From: Streptomyces anulatus
Lineage (GTDB): Bacteria; Actinomycetota; Actinomycetes; Streptomycetales; Streptomycetaceae
Assembly: GCF_000721175.1 (NCBI RefSeq)
Contig: NZ_JOEZ01000044.1
Coordinates: 1-41,650, forward strand
DNA length: 41,650 bases
Reading direction: 5' to 3'
Shown: in pieces, positions 16,749 through 27,090 of the stretch
Layout: every line of letters begins with the position of its first letter
Position numbering within the stretch: position 1 is the first letter of the stretch
Translations under genes and position numbers: made by a program
The notes under the pieces: model-generated
Seen by the model: only the letters and a program-made list of their open reading frames with translations
Databases searched by the model: none
Told to the model about the DNA's origin: nothing

Positions 16749-17702
16749 ATGACCGACGTCCTCAGCGCCCCGCTGGTGGTCGAATTCCCCTTCACCCGCT
16801 CGCTCGGGCCCGTGCAGAGTGCCTTCCTCACCGGACTGCGCGAACGCACCGTCCTGGGCGTCCGCACGGAGGACGGCACGGTACTCGTGCCGCCCGTCGA
16901 GTACGACCCCGTCACCGCGAACGAGATCCGCGACCTCGTCGAGGTCGCCCCCACCGGCACCGTCACCACCTGGGCCTGGAACCCGGCCCCCCGCCGCGAC
17001 CAGCCTCTCGACACCCCCTTCGCCTGGGTACTCGTCCGCCTCGACGGAGCCGGCACCGCGCTCCTGCACGCCCTCGACGCACCGGGCCCGGACGCCGTGC
17101 ACACCGGCATGCGCGTCCGGATCCGCTGGGCCGCGACGCGCACCGGCGCCATCACGGACATCGCCTGCTTCGAACCGTACGAAGGCGAGTCCGGCGGATC
17201 CGAACCCGCCCCGCACACCGGCCGGTTCGCCGACCCCGTCACCGGCATCGTCACCCCGGCCCGCCTCGACTACGTCCACACCCCGGGCCGCGCACAGAGC
17301 GCCTACCTCACCGCCCTCGAAGGACACCGCACCGTCGGCGAACGCTGCCCCGCCTGCCGCAAGGTCTACGTCCCGCCGCGCGGAGCCTGCCCCACCTGCG
17401 GGGTCGCCACCGCCGAACAGGTCGAGGTCGGCCCGCGTGGCACGGTCACCACGTTCTGCATCGTCAACATCAAGGCTGCTCACACGGCGAACGACATCGA
17501 AGTCCCCTACGTCTACGCCCACATCGCCCTCGACGGCGCGGACCTCGCCCTGCACGGACGCATCGCCGGAATCCCGTACGACCAGGTGCGCATGGGGCTG
17601 CGCGTCGAGCCCGTCTGGACAGAAGGCGCCCGTCACCCCGACCACTACCGGCCCACCGGGGAGCCCGACGCCGGCTACGACACGTACAAGGAGCTGGTGT
17701 AG
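16749..17702 (+). CDS. Double DUF35 OB-fold / zinc-ribbon acyl-CoA-associated protein
   Basis: The protein has 317 residues and contains two DUF35 modules. The first (about 20-145) lacks zinc-ligand cysteines. The second (about 175-310) has a four-cysteine rubredoxin-like zinc ribbon, C200-PAC203 and C214-PTC217, followed by an OB-fold. In ChsH1-ChsH2-Ltp2 the DUF35 domain docks an aldolase to a hydratase. This gene precedes two thiolase-fold proteins and matches Rv3521 in size and position, from memory. AAGGAGG precedes the ATG. The stop codon directly abuts the next ATG. It is probably the partner or scaffold of the two following proteins. Confidence 0.85.
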   Translation: MTDVLSAPLVVEFPFTRSLGPVQSAFLTGLRERTVLGVRTEDGTVLVPPVEYDPVTANEIRDLVEVAPTGTVTTWAWNPAPRRDQPLDTPFAWVLVRLDGAGTALLHALDAPGPDAVHTGMRVRIRWAATRTGAITDIACFEPYEGESGGSEPAPHTGRFADPVTGIVTPARLDYVHTPGRAQSAYLTALEGHRTVGERCPACRKVYVPPRGACPTCGVATAEQVEVGPRGTVTTFCIVNIKAAHTANDIEVPYVYAHIALDGADLALHGRIAGIPYDQVRMGLRVEPVWTEGARHPDHYRPTGEPDAGYDTYKELV

Positions 17703-18755
17703 ATGCGGGACGTGGCCATCGTCGCCTTCGCCCAGACCACGCACCGGCGGCGCACCGACGAACTCTCCGAGGTCGACCTGCTGATGCCGGTCCTCCACGA
17801 GGTCCTGGGCGCGACCGGCCTCAAGGCGAACGAGATCGGGTTCACCTGCTCCGGCTCCGCCGACTACCTCGCCGGGCGGGCCTTCTCCTTCACCATGGCG
17901 CTCGACGGCGTCGGCGCCCATCCGCCCATCTCCGAGTCGCACGTCGAGATGGACGGGGCCTGGGCGCTGTACGAGGCCTGGGTGAAGATCCAGACCGGCG
18001 AGGCGGACACCGCGCTCGTCTACTCCTGGGGCAAGTCCTCGCCCGGCCGGGTCCGCGACGTCCTCACCCGCCAGCTCGACCCCTACTACCTCGCCCCCCT
18101 CTGGCCGGACTCCGTCGCCCTCGCCGCCCTCCAGGCGCAAGCCCTCATCGACGCGGGCGCCACCGACGAACGCGCCCTCGCCGAGGTGGCCGCCCGCAAC
18201 CGCACCGCCGCCTCCGACAACCCGCACGCCCAGCTCACCGGCGACGTCCCCGCCGGTGACCACCTCGTCCATCCGCTGCGCACCGGCGACTGCCCGCCCA
18301 TCGGCGACGGCGCCGCCGCCGTGGTCCTCGCCGCCGGGGACACCGCCCGCGCCCTGTGCGAACGGCCCGCCTGGATCCGCGGCATCGACCACCGCATCGA
18401 GGCGCACGGCCTCGGCGTCCGCGACCTGACCGACTCGCCGTCCGCCCGGCTCGCCGCGGAACGCGCCGGAGCCTTCGAACGACCCGTCGACACCGCCGAG
18501 TTGCACGCCCCGTTCACCTCGCAGGAGGTCGTCCTGCGCAAGGCCCTCGACCTCGGCGACGACGTCCGCGTCAACCCCTCCGGCGGGGCCCTCGCAGCCA
18601 ACCCCGTGATGGCCGCCGGACTGATCCGGCTCGGCGAGGCCGCCGCCCGCATCCACCGCGGCGAGTCCGACCGGGCGCTCGCCCACGCCACCTCCGGACC
18701 CTGCCTGCAGCAGAACCTGGTCGCCGTCCTGGAAGGGGAGAGTGCGCATGTCTGA
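17703..18755 (+). CDS. Thiolase-fold lipid-transfer protein, Ltp4-like (probable aldolase)
   Basis: The protein has 350 residues and shows SCPx/thiolase-fold architecture. The nucleophile loop reads ESHVEMDGAWALY (about 78-90), with no cysteine where thiolases have C-x-S-G. The later VNPSGG motif (290-295) is kept. Loss of the cysteine is the feature of Ltp2-type retro-aldolases that remove side-chain fragments from sterol CoA esters. The start codon follows the DUF35 stop with no gap, and the end overlaps the next gene by 8 bp. Order and length match Rv3522 (Ltp4), about 354 residues, as I recall. Confidence 0.8.
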   Translation: MRDVAIVAFAQTTHRRRTDELSEVDLLMPVLHEVLGATGLKANEIGFTCSGSADYLAGRAFSFTMALDGVGAHPPISESHVEMDGAWALYEAWVKIQTGEADTALVYSWGKSSPGRVRDVLTRQLDPYYLAPLWPDSVALAALQAQALIDAGATDERALAEVAARNRTAASDNPHAQLTGDVPAGDHLVHPLRTGDCPPIGDGAAAVVLAAGDTARALCERPAWIRGIDHRIEAHGLGVRDLTDSPSARLAAERAGAFERPVDTAELHAPFTSQEVVLRKALDLGDDVRVNPSGGALAANPVMAAGLIRLGEAAARIHRGESDRALAHATSGPCLQQNLVAVLEGESAHV

Positions 18756-19914
18756 GGAGCCCGTCGCCGTCGTCGGCATCGGCCAGACCAAACACGTCGC
18801 CGCCCGGCACGACGTGTCGATCGCCGGACTGGTCCGGGAGGCCGCTGTCCGGGCGCTGGAGGACGCCGGGCTGACCTGGAGCGACATCGACGCCGTCGTC
18901 ATCGGCAAGGCGCCCGACTTCTTCGAGGGCGTCATGATGCCGGAGCTCTACCTCGCCGACGCGCTGGGCGCCGTAGGCAAACCCATGCTCCGCGTCCACA
19001 CGGCGGGCTCGGTCGGCGGCTCCACCGCCCTGGTCGCCGCCAACCTCGTCGCCGCCCGGGTGCACCGCACCGTCCTCACCCTCGCCTTCGAGAAGCAGTC
19101 CGAGTCCAACGCCATGTGGGGGCTCTCCCTGCCCGTCCCCTTCCAACAGCCGCTGCTGGCCGGTGCGGGCGGCTTCTTCGCCCCGCACGTGCGCGCGTAC
19201 ATGCGGCGTACCAAAGCGCCCGACGAGGTCGGATCGCTCGTCGCGTACAAGGACCGCCGCAACGCGCTGAAGAACCCCTACGCACACCTCCACGACCACG
19301 ACATCACCCTGGAGAAGGTCAGGGCAGCCCCCATGCTCTGGGACCCGATCCGGTACTCCGAGACCTGCCCCTCCTCCGACGGGGCCTGCGCCATGATCCT
19401 CACCGACCGGGACGGCGCGGCCCGCTCGCCGCACCCGCCCGCCTGGGTGCACGGCGGGGCGATGCGCAGCGAGCCGACCCTGTTCGCGGGCAAGGACTTC
19501 GTCTCCCCGCAGGCCGGCAAGGACTGCGCCGCCGACGTCTACCGGCAGGCCCGGATCACCGACCCGCGCCGGGAGATCGACGCCGTCGAGATGTACGTGC
19601 CGTTCTCCTGGTACGAGCCGATGTGGCTGGAGAACCTCGGCTTCGCCGACGAGGGCGAGGGCTGGAAACTCACCGAGGCCGGCGTCACCGAACTCGACGG
19701 CGACCTGCCCGTCAACCCGTCGGGCGGCGTGCTGTCCACCAACCCCATCGGCGCGTCCGGCATGATCCGCTTCGCCGAGGCGGCCCTCCAGGTACGTGGG
19801 AGAGCCGGGGAGCACCAGATCGACGGGGCCACCAGGGCGCTCGGCCACGCCTACGGCGGAGGGGCGCAGTTCTTCGCCATGTGGCTCGTGGGAGCGGCGC
19901 CGCCGCCCGGTTGA
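18748..19914 (+). CDS. Thiolase-fold lipid-transfer protein, Ltp3-like (probable aldolase)
   Basis: The protein has 388 residues. The nucleophile loop is HTAGSVGGS (about 84-92) with no cysteine. NPSGG (323-327) and the C-terminal GHAYGGG (366-372) are conserved, and a tyrosine-rich YVPFSWYEPMW lies near 283-293. It therefore looks like a retro-aldolase rather than a thiolase. The ATG at 18748 has GGAAGGGGAG upstream and overlaps the previous gene by 8 bp, so the two products are likely made in equal amounts and may form a heteromer with the DUF35 protein. It is equivalent in place and size to Rv3523 (Ltp3). Confidence 0.8.
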   Translation: MSEEPVAVVGIGQTKHVAARHDVSIAGLVREAAVRALEDAGLTWSDIDAVVIGKAPDFFEGVMMPELYLADALGAVGKPMLRVHTAGSVGGSTALVAANLVAARVHRTVLTLAFEKQSESNAMWGLSLPVPFQQPLLAGAGGFFAPHVRAYMRRTKAPDEVGSLVAYKDRRNALKNPYAHLHDHDITLEKVRAAPMLWDPIRYSETCPSSDGACAMILTDRDGAARSPHPPAWVHGGAMRSEPTLFAGKDFVSPQAGKDCAADVYRQARITDPRREIDAVEMYVPFSWYEPMWLENLGFADEGEGWKLTEAGVTELDGDLPVNPSGGVLSTNPIGASGMIRFAEAALQVRGRAGEHQIDGATRALGHAYGGGAQFFAMWLVGAAPPPG

Positions 19915-19991
19915 GGGAGCGCGGCGGGGCCCGGTCCTGCGGGACCGGGCCCGGGCCCCGCGACGTGAGCCGGGACACGTAACATGGCAGC

Positions 19992-20492
19992 ATGTCCTTC
20001 CTCCGCCGCCGTAGCGCCGCAACACCCGCGGGCCCGGACTTCGACGTCCTGGCCATGGACCCCGGGGACTGGCCCGGCAACCTCGGCGCCGGTCTGCTCC
20101 CCGCCCCCGACGGCAGCTGTCAGGGCGTCTTCCTCCGCTACGACCTGTACGGCGGCCGGGGCCCGGCGATGATCATCGGCAACCTCCCGGAAGGCTCGCC
20201 CGCTCGCGAGACCGAGGAGGGCCAGGTCCCCTTCGAGGTGGCCCAACTGCTCCTCGCCCTGGAGAACGACGAGCCGATCGAGGTCGTCAGCTCCGAGGAC
20301 GTCCCCGTCATGCAGGGCGACAATCTGCTGATCGTCCGCCGGGTCAAGCTCTCCGAGAGCCGTATCGCCTGCGTCCAGTTCGACCGCAGCGACGGCGTCC
20401 TCGTGACCATCGCCAGCTGGGACCGGCCGATCACCGACGACCTCTACACCCTGCTCAAGCCCCTGCCCGCAGAGCTGTTCCAGCAGGGCTGA
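19992..20492 (+). CDS. Conserved hypothetical protein
   Basis: The protein has 166 residues. I recognise it as a typical Streptomyces conserved protein without a known function. It begins MSFLRRRS, has no membrane segment or signal peptide, and is acidic in the middle. Mixed alpha/beta character (FEVAQLLLALENDEPIEVVS, then a VTIASWDRP strand) suggests a small globular cytosolic protein. It is a single gene with a clear intrinsic terminator right after the stop codon, so it is not part of the catabolic operon. Confidence 0.8.
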   Translation: MSFLRRRSAATPAGPDFDVLAMDPGDWPGNLGAGLLPAPDGSCQGVFLRYDLYGGRGPAMIIGNLPEGSPARETEEGQVPFEVAQLLLALENDEPIEVVSSEDVPVMQGDNLLIVRRVKLSESRIACVQFDRSDGVLVTIASWDRPITDDLYTLLKPLPAELFQQG

Positions 20493-20505
20493 AACGTCCC
20501 TGCGC

Positions 20506-20536
20506 AAGGCCGTCCGGATCCTTCCGGGCGGCCTTT
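20506..20536 (+). terminator. Intrinsic terminator
   Basis: An 11-bp stem pairs GGCCGTCCGGA (20508-20518) with TCCGGGCGGCC (20523-20533), with one G-T pair and a TCCT loop. It is preceded by AA and followed by TTT. It lies 16 bp after the stop of the hypothetical gene. Confidence 0.85.
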
Positions 20537-20648
20537 CCCTATGCCCGTCTCCCTGCCCGGGCGACCTCTGAGGGGCTGATTCCCGCCCTGAGCGCGACCG
20601 GAAATGCGCGTTGACACGGATGGCGGGGGACCGGCTACGGTGAGAAAA

Positions 20649-20681
20649 TGTAACGACCGTTCAATGTGTAACAGTCGTTCA
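20649..20681. promoter_or_regulatory. Tandem TetR-type operator half/full sites before the MFS gene
   Basis: Two 15-bp direct repeats, TGTAACGACCGTTCA (20649-20663) and TGTAACAGTCGTTCA (20667-20681), are spaced 18 bp apart. Each contains an AAC..GTT inverted core. They lie 36 bp before the MFS start. The spacing puts two dimers on nearby faces of the helix, as for QacR/TetR-type efflux regulators. The likely binder is the TetR protein encoded at 21602-22159. Confidence 0.6.
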
Positions 20682-20716
20682 TCTTATTCTTCTCCCCCGT
20701 CCGGAGATCCATCCCC

Positions 20717-21483
20717 ATGGCCAACCCCTATGGCGCCCTCTTCAAGGCACCGGGCTCCGTAGCCTTCTCCGCCGCCGGCTTCGTCGCCCGTATGCCCCTC
20801 TCGATGGCCGCATCGGGATCATCACCATGCTGTCCCAGATGAAGGGGGAGTACGGCCTGGCAGGAGCCGTCTCCGCCGCCTTCACCCTCTCCACGGCACT
20901 TTTCGGCCCCCAGATCTCCCGCGTGGTCGACCGCCGGGGCCAGAGCGAGGTGCTCCTGCCCGCCACCGGACTCAGCGTCATCGCCATGGGCGTGCTGCTC
21001 CTCTGCGCCCGCTACGAAGCTCCCGTCTGGACGCTGTTCGCCGGCGCCGTGGTGGCCGGGACGATGCCCAACATGGCCGCGATGGTCCGCGCCCGGTGGA
21101 CCCACCTCTACTGCGGCTCCGACCGGCTGCACACCGCCCACTCGCTGGAATCGTCGACGAGCTCACCTTCGTGGTGGGACCCGCGCTCTCGGTCGCGCTG
21201 AGCATGGCGCTCTTCCCGGAGGCCGGACTCCTGGTGGCGGCGGTGCTGCTCACTCTCGGCGTCCTCATGTTCGTCCCGCAGAGGCGCACCGAACCGCCGG
21301 TGATCCAGCCGGCCGCCGACGGCGCCCCGAGCGTCTCGGCGCTGCGGGGCGGGCCGCTCGTCCCGCTGGCCCTCACCCTTGTCGCGGGCGGCACGATCGT
21401 CGGCACCGTGGACGTGGTCAGCGTCGCGTTCGCCGAGGAGCAGGGCTCCCCGGCCGGCGCGGGCATCGCGCTCTCCCGCAGAC
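20717..21483 (+). pseudogene. MFS transporter, frameshifted and truncated
   Basis: Starting at the ATG at 20717 the protein reads MANPYGALFKAPGSVAFSAA, then changes frame near 20803-20810 (GIITMLSQMKGEYGLAGAVS continues), and again near 21150 (VDELTFVVGPALSVALSMAL continues). Together these give about seven membrane helices of a major facilitator similar to YfcJ/drug efflux proteins. The coding potential then stops around 21480, before the C-terminal helices. At least two one-base frameshifts and loss of about 150 residues make it non-functional unless the sequence contains errors. Confidence 0.8.
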
Positions 21484-21601
21484 CAACCCGCCGACGAGGG
21501 GCACGCGAAGTCCGCCCCGTAGCCGCCGGGCCCGGCAGCCGCGGCAGAGGGTGCGGTCCGCCGTTCCCGTCCCGCTCCGACCACGACGCCCGGAGGGCAC
21601 G

Positions 21602-22159
21602 ATGCACACACCGAAGACCGACGGACGCCTGCTCAAGGGGGAGCGGCGGCGGCAGGAACTCATCGAGGCCACCCTCCAGGTGGTGGCCCGCGAGGGCGTC
21701 GCCGGCGTCAGCCACCGGGCGGTGGCGCGCGAGGCCAACCAGCCCGCCACCGCCGCCGCCTACTACTTCAAGAGCATCGACGACCTGCTCACCGCCGCGC
21801 TCACCGTCTGTATGGACCAGGACGCCGAACGGATGCGGCTTCTGGCGGAAAAGGCCGACGGCAGCCCCGAGGGCCTGACCGCCCTCGCCGACCTGCTCGC
21901 AGACGCAGTGTCGGGCCCCGGCCGCCTGCTCGCCGAGTACGAGCTCTATCTGCTCGCCGCCCGCCGGCCGGAGCTGCGCACCTCCACCGGGCACTGGCTG
22001 GACGCCATCGCCGGGTACGCCCACCGCTACACCACGGATCCGGTCCGGGTGCAGGTCTTCAAGGGCGTCATCGACGGCCTGCTCCTCCAGGGGCTGCTGA
22101 CCGACACACCGCCGACGGCGGCCGAGTTCGAGGCCGTACTGCGCCACGTTCTGCTCTGA
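21602..22159 (+). CDS. TetR-family transcriptional regulator
   Basis: The protein has 185 residues. The N-terminal helix-turn-helix is clear: GVAGVSHRAVAREANQPATA followed by YYFKSIDDLL, the TetR hallmark. The ligand-binding C-terminal domain (from about residue 80) is all-helical. GGAGGGC precedes the ATG. It lies 120 bp after the broken MFS gene in the same direction and probably regulated it through the repeats at 20649-20681. It appears intact even though its presumed target is not. No sign links it to the geosmin synthase gene, which converges from the other side. Confidence 0.9.
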   Translation: MHTPKTDGRLLKGERRRQELIEATLQVVAREGVAGVSHRAVAREANQPATAAAYYFKSIDDLLTAALTVCMDQDAERMRLLAEKADGSPEGLTALADLLADAVSGPGRLLAEYELYLLAARRPELRTSTGHWLDAIAGYAHRYTTDPVRVQVFKGVIDGLLLQGLLTDTPPTAAEFEAVLRHVLL

Positions 22160-22173
22160 CCGCCGGCCGCGGC

Positions 22174-22296
22174 CCGGGGTTCAACTCGGCCGAACCCGCC
22201 CGCGATCCGGGCCATGACCTGGTCGAACATCGCACGCCGGCGAGCAAAGTCCATGATTTGGCCCGCGGCCACCGCACGATCTTCAGGAGTCCACAC
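22174..22296 (-). pseudogene. IS701/IS4-like transposase N-terminal remnant
   Basis: A short minus-strand frame includes AMFDQVMARIAGGFGRVEPR, which resembles the N-terminus of IS701-type DDE transposases (a helical F-x-x-x-F-x-R-I-A-x-x-F-x-R-V-E-P-R pattern). Similarity ends immediately after PR, and the rest of the about 400-residue transposase is missing. No inverted repeats were found around it. Confidence 0.45.
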
Positions 22297-22360
22297 AACC
22301 CCCGATGATCACGCGATGGCCGTACCCGTTCCCGGCCGGGGCCACGACAAGTTCGCGAAG

Positions 22361-24652
<2,292 letters not shown>

Positions 24653-24670
24653 CTACCCTTCGGCCATACG

Positions 24671-24724
24671 GAGCACGCACGACGGCGATCAGTCACATAA
24701 TCGCGGCCTGGCCCGTGCGTGCTC
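24671..24724 (-). terminator. Nested hairpin between the transglycosylase and geosmin synthase genes
   Basis: Outer arms GAGCACGCACG (24671-24681) and CGTGCGTGCTC (24714-24724) pair perfectly over 11 bp. An inner stem GCGAT/ATCGC (24685-24689 and 24700-24704) closes a 10-base loop. It begins 13 bp after the transglycosylase stop codon, so a terminator role for that gene is most likely, although no U tract follows. It also lies upstream of geosmin synthase. Confidence 0.5.
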
Positions 24725-24737
24725 GGAAGTCGGTCGC

Positions 24738-25412
24738 TCAGTAGGCGGAGTCGACGTTGTCGATCGAGCCGTACCGGTCCGCGGCGTAGTTCGCGGCGGC
24801 GGTGATGTTGGCGACCGGGTCGGTGAGCTTCTTCGGGGTGCCCTTGACGTGGTAGGCGTCGAAGGTGGGCTGGATCACCTGGAGGAGACCCTTGGAGGGA
24901 ATGCCGTTCTGCGCGTTGATGTCCCAGTCGTTGACGGCGTTCGGGTTGCCGCTGGACTCCCGCATGATGTTGCGGTGCAGTCCCTCGTAGGAGCCGGGGA
25001 TGTTCTTCTTCTTCATGATGTCGAGCGACTCGCGGATCCAGCCGTCGAGGTTGTTCGCGAACTTCTTGGGCGTGACGGCCTTGCGCTCGGTGGAGCGGTT
25101 GGCGGCCTGCTTCTCGGACCGCTCCTTGGCGGCGTCCTTCTCCGCGGCCGCCTTACGGTCGGCTGCGGCCTTCTTCGCCGCGGCTTCCTTGGCGGCGTTC
25201 TCCTGAGCGGCCTTCCTGGCCGCCGCGTCCTTCGCCGTGGGGATGCCCGCGGCGGCGACCGGCTCCACGGAGACGGAGGAGCGGGCCTGGGTGGTCTGCG
25301 CTTCGCTCGGACCGCCGGTGGCGGTTATGGCGGTGACCGAACCGGCCGCGACGAGCACGGCGGTGGCGATCTTGTGCGAGCGGGTGATGCGCAGGGTGGA
25401 GATGCGGGGCAT
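24738..25412 (-). CDS. Secreted lytic transglycosylase (SLT-type) with alanine/lysine-rich helical linker
   Basis: The protein has 224 residues. The N-terminus has a basic region and hydrophobic core (KIATAVLVAAGSVTAITATG) suited to Sec export. Residues about 58-110 are an Ala/Lys/Glu-rich coiled-coil-like linker. The C-terminal 110 residues are a goose-lysozyme/SLT domain with IMRESSGNPNAVNDWD (catalytic glutamate in RES) and SKGLLQVIQPTFDAYH. It should cleave peptidoglycan outside the membrane, possibly during growth or spore germination. It is a single gene with a long upstream region (25413-25680) of lower GC content that probably contains the promoter. Confidence 0.9.
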   Translation of the reverse strand: MPRISTLRITRSHKIATAVLVAAGSVTAITATGGPSEAQTTQARSSVSVEPVAAAGIPTAKDAAARKAAQENAAKEAAAKKAAADRKAAAEKDAAKERSEKQAANRSTERKAVTPKKFANNLDGWIRESLDIMKKKNIPGSYEGLHRNIMRESSGNPNAVNDWDINAQNGIPSKGLLQVIQPTFDAYHVKGTPKKLTDPVANITAAANYAADRYGSIDNVDSAY

Positions 25413-25425
25413 GCGTGAGCTCTTC

Positions 25426-25542
25426 CTATGGGGGACGGGCTTCGCGGCCTTCGCGCCGCGTCGGCAGGAACCGGGGTGTCCGGGCCGCGGTCGCCGGTGG
25501 GCGATCGGCGCCGACTCGTACTCGGTGCTTGCCGGGATCCAT
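25426..25542 (-). other. Possible 38-codon leader ORF and hairpin upstream of the transglycosylase
   Basis: A short frame (MDPGKHRVRVGADRPP...) starts at 25542 and ends 13 bp before the transglycosylase start. A 6-bp hairpin (CGCGGC/GCCGCG, 25443-25460) lies near its 3' end. I compared it with the c-di-AMP (ydaO) riboswitch that precedes many Streptomyces cell-wall hydrolases and could not find its conserved core. Coding status is doubtful. Confidence 0.25.
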
Positions 25543-25807
25543 GGTTAGCGCTGACCGACATAGGAAGCAATGACCGCCTTTACTACTCTTCATCGTGAGA
25601 TGCCAATTTATGAGCCATATGGGCTGCTTGTTACGCCGGATGGGAGGGCTCACGCCTACTACCGGAGGCCGTAGGTGACGCGGGTCTCGTGGCGGGCCTC
25701 ACCCGTCGGGGACCCCGGGACAGCACAGGGTCGAGGTCCGGTCACAGGGAGGCAGGGCCCGGAAGAGCGGTTCGAGACCCGCCGCACGAGCCCCGGAACG
25801 CAGGACA

Positions 25808-25851
25808 GCGCGCTGCGGGACCGGTGTGTCGGCACCGGTCCCGCAGCGCGC
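25808..25851. terminator. Bidirectional hairpin with 19-bp perfect stem
   Basis: Arms at 25808-25826 and 25833-25851 are exact reverse complements over 19 bp (GCGCGCTGCGGGACCGGTG and its complement) around the loop TGTCGG. TTCTTCTTCA follows on the plus strand. It is the most stable structure in the gene-free stretch 25413-25953. It would stop minus-strand transcription of the kinase gene. The T-rich tail, however, is on the plus side, where no gene is seen. Nothing else is identified at 25640-25807. Confidence 0.7.
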
Positions 25852-25953
25852 TTCTTCTTCACAGTGGTCTGGTCACTGTGGTTCTCGGCAGGCGGGCCGT
25901 TCGCCCGCGTCGTCGTTCGGTCTCGTCGTTCGGTCTCGTCGTGCGGTCCGGTC

Positions 25954-27090
25954 TCAGCGTGTGCCGACCGCGGCCCGCACCGCCCGCCGCGCCATGGCGC
26001 AGTCGTCGTGCAGCCTCCGCAGCAGCAGCCGCTGCTCCTCGCCCGAGGAGAGCGCACCGGGGCGGTCCTGCCCCCCACCCACCGAGGGCGCCTCCCGCAT
26101 GGTGCGCTGCACCGCCGTCTCGTAATTGCGGATCTCGCGGGTCAGCACCAGCATCAGGTTCACCAGGAACGCGTCCCGCGCGGCCGGGCCCCTGGCCTGG
26201 GCCAGCTGACTGATCTGACGTCGCGCCACCGGCGCGTCGCCCAGGACCGCCCACAGTGTCGCCAGGTCGTACCCCGGGAGATACCAGCCGGCGTGCTCCC
26301 AGTCGACCAGCACCGGTCCGGTCGGCGACAGCAGGATGTTGGAGAGCAGCGCGTCCCCGTGGCAGAACTGCCCCATGCCCTGCCGGCCGCCCGCGTGCGC
26401 CAGGCCGTGCAGGAGCTTCTGCAGGTCACCGAGGTCACGGTCGGTGAACAGGCCGAGCTCGTGATAGCGCGCGATCCGCGAGGCGTAGTCGAGCGGCGCC
26501 TCGAACAGTCCGGGCGGCGGCCGCCAGGCGTTCACCCGGGCGATCGCGCCCAGCGCGGCGCGGATGTCGGCCCGCGGCGGCGCCTCCGCCGGATGCCGGG
26601 TGAGGGCGGCGACCCGGCCGGGCATCCGCTCGATCACCAGCGTGCAGTTCTCCGGGTCCGCCGCGATCAGCCGGGGCACCCGAACCGGGGGGCGGTGCCG
26701 GACGAACGCGCGGTACGCCGCTATTTCGTGCCGGAACCGCTCGGTCCACGCCGGCGAGTGGTCCAGTAAACACTTCGCGACGGCGGTGGCCCGGCCGGTC
26801 GTTCCGACGATCAGGACCGAGCGGCCGCTGCGGCGCAGCACCTGGACAGGGTTGAACTCGGGGCAGATGCGCTGCACGGAGGCGATGGCCATCCGCACCT
26901 GCGCGCCCTGCGGCCCGGACAGGTCGATTCTTCCGCTGAGGGGTCCGGCGCCCGGCCCCGGGGCCCGTCGGGCCCGGCCCGGACCCTGCGCCGGTGCGCC
27001 GGCGTGAGGAGCGAGATAGGGTCCGCCGCCCGCGCCCATCGGGCGGAGCGGACGGGGCGGGGCGGACACGGAGGACGATGCTGTGTACAT
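25954..27090 (-). CDS. Aminoglycoside-phosphotransferase-family kinase
   Basis: The protein has 378 residues. The catalytic core C243-HGD246-A-L-L-S-N251 followed by LVDWEHAGW (D263) is the Brenner motif and metal-binding aspartate of the APH/choline kinase superfamily. IERMPGR lies upstream in the hinge. The first 65 residues are Pro/Gly/Ala-rich and probably disordered. The ATG at 27090 is preferred over an upstream start at 27267, because the extra residues look non-coding. It may phosphorylate a small molecule; antibiotic resistance should not be assumed. It is divergent from the NsdA-type regulator with about 230 bp between. Confidence 0.82.
   Translation of the reverse strand: MYTASSSVSAPPRPLRPMGAGGGPYLAPHAGAPAQGPGRARRAPGPGAGPLSGRIDLSGPQGAQVRMAIASVQRICPEFNPVQVLRRSGRSVLIVGTTGRATAVAKCLLDHSPAWTERFRHEIAAYRAFVRHRPPVRVPRLIAADPENCTLVIERMPGRVAALTRHPAEAPPRADIRAALGAIARVNAWRPPPGLFEAPLDYASRIARYHELGLFTDRDLGDLQKLLHGLAHAGGRQGMGQFCHGDALLSNILLSPTGPVLVDWEHAGWYLPGYDLATLWAVLGDAPVARRQISQLAQARGPAARDAFLVNLMLVLTREIRNYETAVQRTMREAPSVGGGQDRPGALSSGEEQRLLLRRLHDDCAMARRAVRAAVGTR

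Noticed and set aside
16707..18935. 742-codon open frame on the minus strand
   Set aside because: It lies opposite three well-supported genes (DUF35 and two Ltp proteins), has low-complexity Gly/Val/Asp content and no recognisable domain. It is a high-GC antisense artefact.
13934..19914. KstR or KstR2 operator in the sterol-like cassette
   Set aside because: Neither the AAC..GTT KstR pattern nor the CAAG..CTTG KstR2 pattern was seen in the promoter regions.
21602..22159. TetR protein as regulator of the sterol-like cassette
   Set aside because: The nearest operator-like repeats (20649-20681) differ in sequence from the TCTGAC palindromes and lie before the MFS gene it follows.
25413..25620. 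c-di-AMP (ydaO) riboswitch before the transglycosylase
   Set aside because: The gene type and leader length fit, but the conserved GGGGAACC...GGGGTGAAT and CCGAC-AGCT elements were not found in order.
25760..25800. tRNA-like T-arm (GGTTCGAGACC) on the plus strand
   Set aside because: No acceptor stem, D-arm or anticodon arm fits around it, and the pairing next to TTCGAGA is only four bases. It is a chance match.
25954..27090. Aminoglycoside resistance gene
   Set aside because: The kinase motif is shared by many metabolic kinases, and the gene neighbours a developmental regulator, not an antibiotic cluster.
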